A stretch of 64,000 nucleotides of DNA from Anthostomella pinea (Eukaryota > Ascomycota > Sordariomycetes > Xylariales > Xylariaceae), in NCBI GenBank assembly GCA_963556695.1, contig CAUWAG010000019.1, forward strand, positions 248,001 through 312,000, in the 5' to 3' direction. Below, one piece after another: positions 55,252 through 64,000 of the stretch (its first letter is position 1; the number at the start of each line of letters is the position of its first letter). The notes under the pieces were generated by a model. The model had not been told where the DNA came from. It saw only the letters and a program-made list of their open reading frames with translations, and ran no database searches. A program made the translations under genes and the position numbers.

Positions 55252-55322
55252 GTGCGCGGCCCGGAATCGAACTTGCTCCCTCCGGATCGCGGCTGGTGTC
55301 CCATGCTGGCTGAGCAGGTCAG
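55252..55322 (-). tRNA. tRNA-like sequence, probably a pseudogene
   Basis: The minus strand has a Pol III B-box AGTTCGATTCC (10 of 11 match) and an A-box-like tgctcagccagc at tRNA spacing, ending GCCGCGCAC. The 5-prime acceptor half does not pair with the 3-prime end: it is replaced by a (ggtca)n microsatellite at about 55317-55340. No clean anticodon arm. Likely a truncated tRNA or SINE head. Confidence 0.35.
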
Positions 55323-55417
55323 GTCAGGTCAGGTCAGGTTCCCCAGCAACTCCCCATATGTACCGTAAATCCAGCTCAATCTTTCAATGACGCCCTGTGG
55401 CCAACGACAACCCTTAA

Positions 55418-55492
55418 GTCCTCTTGGTACAGTGGTATGAGACAGAATCCTCTCGGGGGTCCTTCGTAAGTCTAGGATTCGATTCCAGGACG
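55418..55492 (+). tRNA. tRNA-like sequence, possibly a Glu-type pseudogene
   Basis: 75 nt with A-box-like TTGGTACAGTGG and B-box GATTCGATTCC (10 of 11). GTCCT at the 5-prime end pairs with AGGAC at the 3-prime end, but the stem fails at positions 6-7 and the T stem is poor. The central loop contains CTCTC as in tRNA-Glu(CTC). It is more like a decayed tRNA or a SINE than a working tRNA gene. Confidence 0.38.
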
Positions 55493-56152
55493 TGCTGGCA
55501 TGCAAGTGGATAGGGTTTCGCTCAGGACAGAGCACGTTCAATAGGGTCAGATTCTAGGCTGAGCTTTTTTGCAGTAATTCATCATGAATTTTTTTGATAT
55601 GGTCTTATGGTGCCTACATTATGTCTTACCCGTCTGATTATGCAGAAAGTAGTCATATACGCATCCAACTCACACAAGGCATGTGTTTTTACATGTTGCA
55701 CCGATGCCTGAAACTCGGTTGAGATGGCACACCCCTTCTAAACATTGTAGGAGCGGTTGTGAGGGAGGTTGTCGAAAAGGCTGGACGGGCGATGACTTTG
55801 ATGACACGACGTGCGTCGGATTGATGCGCTGCGACGAGGATCATGACTGGGGAAGACTGACCGCCCGGAATATGCTGCTGGTGCTGCAGGCTTGTTCTTC
55901 ATCGCGGATAGCCATACTTGACAAACATGACTTGCAGCGACAAAGTGCCAGTAACACCCACACCGTTTGCCTCCAAGGGATAAAATTTCAACGTCTAGGC
56001 ATAGATCTGTCATCACGTCGGAAGCTGTGGATTGAGGAAGATTCCAAATTTCTACAAATACCAGGAGTCTGTTCTTGTGATAAATTCATTCCACACCTCG
56101 CATCTGTAACCTACATCACCGAATCCCAAGACAATCTCCCATTGAAATCAAC
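55493..56152. other. Intergenic, no gene seen
   Basis: Upstream region of the secreted-protein gene, with ordinary promoter-like composition. No supported ORF. Confidence 0.4.
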
Positions 56153-56911
56153 ATGGCTGTACTCAAACTAACTCTCAATCTCGCTCTCACCCTCCTACCC
56201 CTCTGCAAGAGCGCCGCCCTTCCAGAATCCCTAGCCCGTCCCCCTCAGGCCCCGAGCCTAGCACAAGCCGACGACCTGGCCCCGCCCATATGCTATAACG
56301 GTAACACCGCCCTGCAATTCCCCCAGCCACCTGTCGAAGGCTTCATCCAACAGTTCTGCAACGACCTATCGTGGTTGGCCAAGTACACCCTCGCATCACC
56401 AGTCTCGCAGGGCAGCGGGGTCACGCACGATGGCAAGACCAAAGTCGTGGGTATCAACAAACCGTACACGATCGACAGCCTCCCCGGCTATCTCTGGCTG
56501 GGCATTCTGTTCGACAAGACAGCGTCCCCCTGCGCGGGCACCGTCGCGCCCATCTACGGAAACACCGACGACGAGAAAATAGACTAGTGCAAAAAGCGTC
56601 TGCGCACCGTCCTCAACGGCTGCCAGACCAACACCATCACGGCCAAGACGGGCGGCGAGCTGCACGACGGGTGTGCCGTGTTTGCCGTCCAGCGGACGAC
56701 CGGGACGGAACCCTGGAACCCGTGGTTTCCGCAGGACATGGAGGACTTCCTGTGCCGTGAGACGAATCCATTCCTTGGGCTCGGGGATGATTTGAAGGGA
56801 AGCTGTACTTGTTGGTATAATGCCTACCCGGGCCTGGTGGACTACTTCAAGAAGCCTATTGGAGGCTGTGATGCTAGTAAGGTGAACAAGGGTGATTTGG
56901 TGCGCAACTGA
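56153..56911 (+). pseudogene. Secreted Cys-containing protein with in-frame TAG
   Basis: The ATG at 56153 starts a clear signal peptide (MAVLKLTLNLALTLLPLCKS). The frame is open for 252 codons apart from one TAG (56585-56587) between EKID and CKKRLRTVLNGC. Both halves look like one secreted domain with about nine cysteines (CYNGN, FCNDL, SPCAG, NGCQT, DGCAV, FLCRE, CTCWY, GGCDA). The stop is one transition from CAG (Gln) or TGG (Trp). No intron is needed. The family is not known to me by name, although CxxxLxxxLNGC is reminiscent of small secreted fungal proteins. A nonsense allele, a sequencing error or stop readthrough are possible; a nonsense change is most likely. Confidence 0.62.
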
Positions 56912-57374
56912 TGGATGTCTCAGGGGTATTTGGGGAGGCGGGAAATGTGGGTCACCCTGTGAATTAAAGGGGCGGGTTCTCTCCTATGCGTAGGTCGGCC
57001 GGTAGACATTTGCAATTGGTTGATATACGTACAGAAGCTGCTTTGCCTCATTCATACATCTTCGCAGCCGAAATGATAAAGCAACAGCTGTCGGTGTGGG
57101 CATACCCACGCAATAGCTGGATCCGACGTCTGTTGCCTCAGATAAGCAATGTGTTAGACCGCACCGAATCCGCCGGTGTGGATGAAGATACCTTAGAGAT
57201 TAGAGGGAGTTATGATAGTTATGATAATTGTGAAACCGAAATGCTGGGGTGATGGACTTGAAGAGCCAGAGACGATCGAATTGGGACACAGGATCAGAGG
57301 GAACTGGTGTTGGTAAAAAGAATGCATCCATTCATGCATTGCTGATGTCGTCTAAAAATACCGACCACCCATGC
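56912..57374. other. Intergenic, no gene seen
   Basis: 3-prime flank of the secreted-protein gene; nothing recognisable. Confidence 0.4.
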
Positions 57375-58790
57375 TCACAATTCTTTGCGCTCCGCCACTA
57401 GCCCAGACACCCAGCTACCCAGTGACCCAAGTGCAATCCCAACCGTTGCCACAGTCGCGACCCGTACCAAAACTTGCTCTGGCTGTGATAGGGTCTCAAC
57501 CTGGATGTGGCCATTAGCTCCTGACTCTTGACCCCAGAGGTGACTTTGGTCGCCGTAGCCATTAATCATCGAGTCCAGTACAGCCGGGCTTATCTCGTCC
57601 ATCCACACGGGCTTCTCTTGGATCAGTGGTGCAGCCGGTGCGCCCACTGGTTGGATCGACGCGGCTGGAGATGTCAAGCCGGCCTGAGTATGGGTCAGTC
57701 GTGGCGGGGCGAGTCTTCGTGGCGGGACGAGTCTCCGCGATAGGACGAGCCTCCGTGAGTGGGCGAGTCTCACATATGAAATGGAGGGGAGAGCGTCGAC
57801 GGTGATCCACCGCATCTGGGCGGGGTTGACGCGGCCGACGATGATCGGTGTGGTTGGTGCTGCTGTGTTGGTGGTTGACGCTGCCGTCGTGGTGGTGGAC
57901 GCTGTGCGAGCGTGTGGCGGAACGTATGTGGCGGAGCTTGCTGTTGGAGTGCTGGCCGGAAAGTAGGTCGATGAGTCATCCGAACCTGTCGATGCGGTTC
58001 CGGGAGATGTGGAGCGCCAGTTTGAGGTCGTGGGCGTCACTCGATGGTTGTTGGCGGGTCCCTGGCATTGGAAGCCTCTAGGAGACGGCTGATGTAGGCG
58101 TCTGCTGTGCCTGCCTCAACTCCTCGATAACGACACTCTGCTCGGCATTGTCGCCATCACCGTGATCTTCTTGGTTGGTCTCCACGTCGGAGTCCATGGC
58201 GTCGTAGTCGACGCACCTTGACCAGGGGAGGGACCTTGACCAGGGGAGGGGGAGAGCTGGATTTCGACAAGATGTGTTGGTTGCCCTGGTACGAACGCCC
58301 TGGCGCTGGCGTTGAGGACGTGGGTGTTGGCTTGTCGACACTGTCGTCATCACCGTGATCTTCTTGCTTGACCTCCTCGTCGCACTCACGACACCGACGT
58401 TGAATAGATTGGCACACGGTCCCGCCGAAGGCAGCGAAGGGCAAGATGGGACTACGTTGACATAGTTGTTCTGGATGTTCATCTGGGGAACGCTACGCTG
58501 GCTCGCGTAGGCATTCATGTCGATGTTGCTTAGCTTCAACGCCGTGTTAGCTCTTGGGTCGAAAGGGACCAGAGGGTTATTGGCTACTATTGCAGGGGAC
58601 ACTGTCTTGCCGACGGCAGCGAAAGGCAAGGTGGGACTTACGTTGACATAGTGGCCATACGAGTTCATTCCGGGAACGCTATGCTGGCTCGCGTACCGAT
58701 GCCTGGTCACGGCTCTGCGCTCCAGTAGGGATGCCTGTGATACTGAGCATGGCCACCGGTGCAGGTTGATTGACTTCTTCGGGGGCATGG
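57375..58790 (-). other. Low-complexity minus-strand ORFs with internal duplication
   Basis: Minus-strand frames are rich in Ser/Thr/Pro/Arg. One ends with a hydrophobic span LVRVATVATVGIALGSLGSW (possible membrane anchor, stop at 57375). Another begins with MPPKKS at about 58788. Two near-copies of a unit encoding YASQxSVPxMN occur at about 58418-58515 and 58606-58710, and an NQEDHGDGD/KQEDHGDDD unit is duplicated at about 58150 and 58350. Donor-like GTAAGT sits inside one repeat. A single multi-exon gene is possible, but I could not build a convincing model. Confidence 0.35.
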
Positions 58791-58825
58791 CGTGGGATAG
58801 CGTGGTTTTTTTACTTGTCGTGTTC

Positions 58826-59085
58826 AGAAGGACCCCTTGACGGGGAAGTTGGTCGACAGCTCGCCCAGGCTGCAATGGTGATCCAGATGGCGAGCCCGAC
58901 GAAGGCGAAACCTATGAAGAGCGGCGCAGGACCGCCGACGGCGAGGGCTTGGCCGGTGGACAGGAGGAGTCCGGCCCCGATGGAGGAGCTGAGGGCCATG
59001 AATATGAATTGTCGTGTCGTGATGACCTTCTTGGAAACGGTGGAGGCAGAGAATGTAGAGGATGGATCGAGCGAGTTGGAATTGA
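58826..59085 (-). pseudogene. Amino-acid permease, N-terminal remnant
   Basis: The minus strand encodes KKVITTRQFIFMALSSSIGAG followed by LLLSTGQALAVGGPAPLFIG and an FAFVGLAIWIT helix. These are the conserved start of the first two membrane helices of fungal amino-acid permeases (usual form RQ..MIALG..IG.GL..GSG.AL...GP). One base later the frame changes to LGELSTNFPVKGSF, the next permease block, and stops at 58824-58826. The remaining ten helices are missing. It is fused in frame upstream to Pro-rich, unrelated sequence. A truncated, frameshifted relic. Confidence 0.7.
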
Positions 59086-59300
59086 CTTGTAGCAGGTGGG
59101 GTGTATCGGGGACTGTGGATAACGGCGGTTGCTGGGACTGCACTGGGTAGATGGCCTCTGGGTGTGGGGTGGCGGCATGGCGGTGAGGAGACAAGAGAGA
59201 ATATGGAGAGGTCTGGGACGGAATGGGCTGTTTGAGTAGGCAAACCTGGGAGATCACGCCAGGAAGGCGTGGACTCTGAGACGGGCTGTCCAGAGTGTTT

Positions 59301-59336
59301 GGAAGGCACCTTGGAAGGCACCTTGGAAGGCATCTT
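59301..59336. repeat. 12-bp tandem repeat
   Basis: Three copies of ggaaggcacctt (the last with one change), plus the start of a fourth. In the minus frame this gives a Leu-Pro-Arg-Cys repeat upstream of the permease relic. Confidence 0.8.
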
Positions 59337-60376
59337 GGAAGCAGGTGTGGTCTCGAAGTTGCGGGGAGATGGGAGATGGCACTGGTCATCCACCAGGGCA
59401 GAAGAGGCAGGCAGCCCCAGATCAGGGAAGGCCCCGGGATATTGCAGTTCAAACCATCAAGGCAAGGTAGTAACTGCAGAAAAGGTCTACAGGAAAGCAA
59501 GTGGCATCTGGGGGAATCGAAGGGGTCGAGAAGACGGTATCGAGAAGACGACCTCCTCGAGAATAAAACCTCCAGCCGAGTACTCTCTTACATGCTACCC
59601 CTGGGCAGTGTGCACTGCCCACAATCTTCCTCTATTGCATAGTCCCTCGACATATGGCATTGCGCGTTGGGCCCGTGCTGTAGACTTGACTTCCATGGCT
59701 TGGACCTACCTTCAATCAAATGGGATCTCCCACCTTGGATGTGCCCTGTTGTCCTGATGTTCGAGGCCATCACTGTTGCCCGTCGATCACTCTTCAAGTC
59801 GTCTTGTTCCGTCAGCCCAACTTGCTTGTCTAGCCCGTGGATTGGCACCAGCGATGAACACGCACTGGGAGCACTTGCCCATGTGAACAGGCTACTATTT
59901 CCTCTACCAGCGGAAGTACGAAACACGCTGACGCCAAAGTGACCGGCTTGAAGTCGAGATTGACACACACGAAAGAAACCGCGGAAAAGGAACACCAGCC
60001 GACTATGGCGCCGAGCCTCGAAATCTGGAAGGGACTCAGCGCAGCTTTTGTTTCCTTCCGGACCTTCACACTGCGCCGGCCCATGTGAGACTCCCCGTAC
60101 TCTTCTTTGACCCATCATCCATGGAAGCATTGTGGCAAGCGAGGGGCACATGCACTCGAGTGCCTCCTGCCTACTTCCTCAGGATAATGAGGCAAAGTGG
60201 TCTCTTCCATTGACGCGGCTTCCTCCTGGACCCAGTGCCTTTATGGCAAGAGGGAACCGGTCGATCGAGGTTCCTGCTTGTCAAACTGCCAAGAATGCAC
60301 TCCCGGCATCGATTGAGCGTGGCAACTGCTCAGTAGAAGGACCTTTTGGACACAAGGTGGCGATGCAACCAATTTG
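59337..60376. other. Intergenic, no gene seen
   Basis: About 1 kb. A 187-codon minus frame (59588-60151) has no recognisable domain and is not called. Confidence 0.4.
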
Positions 60377-60484
60377 CGCGTAGGTAGTGATCATTCTGAT
60401 TGTCAGGAGAGTAACATCTGCTGCATAGGTACTTGGGTGGGCATGCCCTTTTGCTAGACTTCCAACGATAGCACCACCATGCTG
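60377..60484 (+). repeat. Dispersed direct repeat, copy 1
   Basis: About 105 bp similar to 61011-61120, sharing tctgattgtcaggagag, gcataggtac and gcatgcc-ttttgct. Differences are mainly transitions (catctgctgc here, tatctgttgc in copy 2), again a RIP-like bias. Confidence 0.65.
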
Positions 60485-61010
60485 TCCCCTATATTGTATC
60501 CTCACACCCGGCCCATCTTTTCCCGGTCATTGACAAGATCCGTCCGGGTAACCTCAGACATTGATCAGAACATCAATTGCACCCGCAGCCGCGGGATGAC
60601 ATCTGCAGCCATGGGAATCGGGTCCGCAGCCAATGTTCTTCCCCTTGGGGGGTACGGAGGGCATTTTCATCTGACTTGATAACGCGAGGCCGAACGTGAT
60701 GAGTAAAGATCAGCCACGAGAGGAAGACGGCGGCGTCGCTTGTTTCTATGTCATCGCTTCTGACTCTTCAAGTTCAATTAACAAAGGCGGTGCATGGGCC
60801 GTTCCATGCAGCGGTATTTGAGGAGTGGCTCGAAGAAGTTGCGTACGTAGTTGACAGACCCTATCGGCGATAGAACTGGGTTGACGAGATCGTCCCAGCC
60901 ACGTGCTACTACCTTCGCCCATTTTATTTCGTGAATGTCGATAATATCTCTTGGGAGTTTCTCTAAATAGCATCAAACTGGTTAACAAAGCAACAACCGG
61001 ATTACAAGGC
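60485..61010. other. Intergenic between the two direct repeats
   Basis: About 0.5 kb between the repeat copies. No coding region is supported. Confidence 0.4.
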
Positions 61011-61120
61011 GCGTAGGGTATCAATCAGTCTGATTGTCAGGAGAGGAATATCTGTTGCATAGGTAGGTACTTAGGTAAGCATGCCTTTTGCTGAACTTCC
61101 ATCAATATCACGGCCATGTC
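61011..61120 (+). repeat. Dispersed direct repeat, copy 2
   Basis: Partner of 60377-60484, 634 bp downstream in the same orientation, with more T and A. Both copies could be ends of one small element; no target duplication was recognised. Confidence 0.65.
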
Positions 61121-61201
61121 GGCCCACCGAGACACAAATGTACTTACTCAATGTCAGTTAATGCCCGTAGAACTTGTGATTTATATATCCCTACATAGGT
61201 A

Positions 61202-61417
61202 CAGTCACCCCTCACAAGTCTCCGTCCGTCATGCTCTTGTCAACTCTTTAATATCAGTACTATATTTGTATTAATAGAATAAGCGACGTGAGAAAAGCAG
61301 GTCTAATACGATGAACCATATTTGATGCTTACTCTAGAGTTCTTATTCCAAGATAATAGATATGCTCCTCGCTGACTGAACGAGGGGTGTACGGAGACTT
61401 TTGGAGGTTCAGTGTGA
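61202..61417. mobile_element. MITE-like TIR element, copy 2
   Basis: About 216 bp, same family as 7770-7987. The left end contains cctcacaagtctccgt and the right end its inverted partner acggagactttt, then ggttcagtg. Internal sequence also matches (tatatttgtattaatagaataagc; a later cttattcca). The inverted repeats are less perfect than in copy 1. No coding capacity. Confidence 0.6.
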
Positions 61418-61583
61418 CCTGAAGACTGAAATCACTGGACGAACACCGTCTCCATATATCCTGCAATCTGGGTACTATTATTCTCAGAGATTCCCTAGTA
61501 CTCTATAGCACTCATATCCTATACTACACAACCGATATTCCAAGCTCGCTAATGCGCAGAGAAGCCAGACGCATTTCGCACAC

Positions 61584-62648
61584 TCAGACTCCAGTAAAGA
61601 AATGGCCCAGAGCCGTCCAGGCCCCATTGACATCCATCAACTGCGCCGCCGGGCTCACGAAGCTATCCACCGGCTCACGCGAAACGCCAAAGAAGCCATA
61701 CTTATTAACCCAGTCCTGCCCATCCAGCCAGGCCACCATCTGCCGCGTGAACGTATCCATGACAGAAAAGTCACGGCTCGTACTCGCCATCTCCAGGATC
61801 ACGATCGGGATGCCGAACTTCGTGTGTCGGGTGTTGAGGTAATCCTGGGCGCTCTGGACCTCATCAGCGGCGTTTTGGGCCGCGTCCGCGTAGAAGTAAA
61901 TCCCGACAAAGTCCGGCTTCTCGGCCGCCGAGAGCTGGCTCATGAAGGAATCGAGCCAGGCCGTGCCTGCGGCGTCGGCGGCACAGGCTGGAGAGGATAG
62001 CTTGACGCCGTGCTGGGCGCGCAGCGGGAGCATCGTGTTCCTCCATGCTGCGAGGGCGTCCGCGACGCTGACGGATTGGCGCTCGGGCTCGTTGTAGAGG
62101 TGCACCATGAGCCCCTGTGTCGAGGACGACGCGCTGAGCACGCGGTTCCAGTCGTCACCGGAGAGGTAGGCCGGGGTCCGCCTGGTAGCAAATTAGAGTC
62201 AGTAATTACTCCTTTTCAACGAGAAACAAAGAGTCGGAATGCGCGTCTCGGGAGCAAGGCTCTTGACACAGGCTAGAAGAAAAAATTCGTTTCTGAGACA
62301 CGGCCAGAAGGTGCAATAGGAGACTCGAGAATGTACATACACGGTAGGCTCGAACTGCAGGTTTGAATGCAGTTCGGTCGGGCGCCAGGTCTCCCAGTTG
62401 ACGATGGTCGTGACCACGGGGGAGTTTGCGAGGGAGTTGGCGCTGGCCTGGATGGCTGGGTAGGCGGCCAGGTCGCGGGTTAGGCTGTAGTCCCAGAGGA
62501 TGATGCGTTTGGCAACCGCGCGTTTCGCTATGTAGACGGGGGCTGATTCCGGGGATAGGGGGACGGCTTGGGCAAGGCTGCTGAAGAGCAAGAGAGCAGA
62601 GAGCATGGTGCCCGCCAGGCTGGTCAGGGGGTTCTTGGTGTAAAGCAT
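61584..62648 (-). CDS. GH128-type glycoside hydrolase (Asl1-like)
   Basis: Two exons on the minus strand, 62648-62341 and 62181-61584; a 159-bp intron with a GTATGT donor keeps frame; 301 residues. The N-terminus contains a secretion signal (MLSALLLFSSLAQA, from a second ATG at 62606). The catalytic domain shows the GH128 pattern: KRIILWDYSLTRDL, SVVNWETW-type block, VHLYNEPERQS with the acid/base Glu, GVKLSSPACAADAAGTAWLDSF, KPDFVGIYFYA, and GIPIVILEMASTS with the likely nucleophile Glu. It ends with GWFGV-like YGFFGVSREP. Family members cleave beta-1,3-glucan or bind the cell wall; substrate not proven here. Intact. Confidence 0.83.
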
Positions 62649-63807
62649 GGTGGAAAGCTTGGTTCGTAGCGATCGTGTAGGTATGTAGTCGTTCGTTGGG
62701 GAGCGAAAGCAATGTGTAGGGAAGCGAAAGCAAAGTTGGTTGATAGAAAAATATCTCTAGATGCCTAGGCAGCAACGCTGTATATGTAGAAAAAGAAGAT
62801 ACGCCAGTTGAATGTCCCCTTCTCAATGGATGACTGCGCTGTAGGGGGCCCATGCCCTCCTGAATAGACCAGTTCATTCATTGTCTTGCTCCCAGTTGAA
62901 CCGCCATGACCCAATGATCAACGTCTTGCATTCGATCTCGAGTAAAAAGATTGCCCCGTGTCCCTGTTGAGTGGCTAGCTCCATTCGAGGTCATGTTTGT
63001 CCTGGAAAATTCATTTGAAATAATGCAGCCTCGATATTGCAAGGCAAGGAGCTTGTCGATACTGCCAAACAAACATTCACCCCCTTACTGACTTTGCACC
63101 GGGACCCAGCCAGTGGCATCCAATATACAACGTTGTTTGCTCACCGCTATAATGTTGGAAATAGTCATACGGCGGTCTAAACGGAAAAGACAATGAATGT
63201 ACTAACTGCGATATGAGCGTATTGGAGAAAGTATTGCAAACAACGACAGGGGTAACTCAGATGATAGAACCATGAAGCTTGTTCAAAACCCCCAGCATCG
63301 TGCTCGGACAAGCCAGGTGGTAAGGCCCCACGGACCTTCTTTAATTTGCCGTTCAGTTTGCCATCGAGTCGTGTCGCCGGCACCTGCTCGAAGTAAGGGT
63401 CCTACCTAGGGTTGCGCGTGAGTCTACCTAAATCATCCGTGGTGTGTCAGCCAGCCTATTCCCACCACTATCATGCTTCACCTGTCATTCACAAATTGCT
63501 TGCATCGCCACCTGGTGTTCAAAACGTTCTTCTACTGAGCAGTTCCCACGATCCATTGATGCTGGGAGTGTGGGTTAAGCACCCCGGGATAAGCGGTTCT
63601 GATCTGATGGGTAACTTGCAATGCTTATTCTGGATCTCATACACACCTTCAATGTTTACCATTCCACTCGAGGGGAGACTTGAAAGGGCGATATATTAGT
63701 CACTCGCACCGAAGACTTCCCCAGTCAGTCATCCGTTACTCATTTTGTTCATATACCCAGACAATTCCGCTGCTCAACTACCACGTGAATACACACCCAT
63801 CCCCAAA
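62649..63807. other. Intergenic, possible third MITE remnant
   Basis: No gene is seen. At about 63570-63690, ttaagcaccccgggataagc, a later tgcttattctgg and gaggggagactt resemble the interior and end of the TIR elements at 7770 and 61202, but no left end is clear. The rest is featureless promoter/terminator DNA. Confidence 0.4.
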
Positions 63808-64000
63808 TCATACAACCCAGCCTTCATACTGCGCCAGCTCCTCCCTCCGCACCCCCTGCATCTCCCCCTTAACATCCAGCAACCTCACCGCCCCGCCCTT
63901 CTCCCTGCCCCAGCCGACCAGAAACTCCTCTACGCGCCTCTCCGTCGCCTCGTCGTCGTCCACCAGCAGCGCCAGCGCGTCGAACCCGCCGGCGCCGGGC
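63808..64000 (-). CDS. ERG8: Phosphomevalonate kinase, C-terminus only (partial)
   Basis: The minus-strand frame enters from the right edge and stops at TGA 63808-63810. It encodes PGAGGFDALALLVDDDEAT, then VRLLDVKGEMQGVRREEL and a final YEGWVV. From memory, the PGAGGFDA...VRLL.V..EM.G sequence fits the C-terminal end of filamentous-fungal phosphomevalonate kinases (GHMP family, mevalonate pathway to ergosterol). Only about 63 residues are inside the window, so the call rests on this tail. Confidence 0.58.
   Translation of the reverse strand, partial: PGAGGFDALALLVDDDEATERRVEEFLVGWGREKGGAVRLLDVKGEMQGVRREELAQYEGWVV

Overview
The window is nuclear DNA of a filamentous ascomycete (Pezizomycotina, most likely Sordariomycetes). 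Genes carry short GT-AG introns, mostly 48-80 bp, with CTRAC-type branch points. Two AT-rich blocks show the C-to-T/G-to-A signature of repeat-induced point mutation (RIP). The recognisable genes are typical of such fungi: FAD oxidase, SDR, AA9 LPMO, laccase-type multicopper oxidase, TauD dioxygenase, GH128, NMD3, ESF2 and phosphomevalonate kinase.

Layout. 1-2.93 kb is a RIP-eroded AT-rich block holding three solo LTRs, each with a perfect 5-bp target duplication. A second AT-rich block (about 29.04-30.09 kb) carries a fourth solo LTR of the same family as the first. Between the blocks lies an accessory, gene-decay segment. It has intact-looking genes (F-box protein, C2HC zinc-knuckle protein, FAD-dependent oxidase, SDR, GNAT) and many broken ones: a secreted protein, an AA9 LPMO with several frameshifts, a coiled-coil protein with an in-frame TGA, an NmrA-like gene split into two pieces about 3.8 kb apart, a small secreted protein and an AT-hook protein. 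A gene family is duplicated here (16.2-18.3 and 21.5-22.8 kb). The second copy lacks an ATG, has a GC splice donor, and lies between inverted repeats inside the split NmrA gene.

30.7-53.6 kb is mostly a conserved chromosomal arm. It carries a conserved nuclear-type protein, a TauD dioxygenase, a multicopper oxidase, a mitochondrial AAA+ ATPase divergent from NMD3, a large basic-tailed hypothetical protein, ESF2 divergent from an aldehyde dehydrogenase, and a 114-residue protein with a CRIB-like core. Reading frames and splice sites are intact in these genes. The exception is a broken gamma-butyrobetaine-hydroxylase-like gene at 38.4-40.3 kb.

53.6-64 kb is sparse again: two tRNA-like Pol III elements, a secreted cysteine-containing protein with an in-frame TAG, low-complexity repetitive ORFs, an amino-acid-permease remnant, a second copy of a small TIR element also found at 7.8 kb, an intact GH128 glucanase-type gene, and the C-terminus of phosphomevalonate kinase at the right edge.

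I found no secondary-metabolite backbone gene, CRISPR array or rRNA. The most distinctive signals are the TSD-verified nested solo LTRs, the RIP-diverged repeat pair, the split NmrA gene with a captured gene copy, and the contrast between decayed and conserved neighbourhoods.
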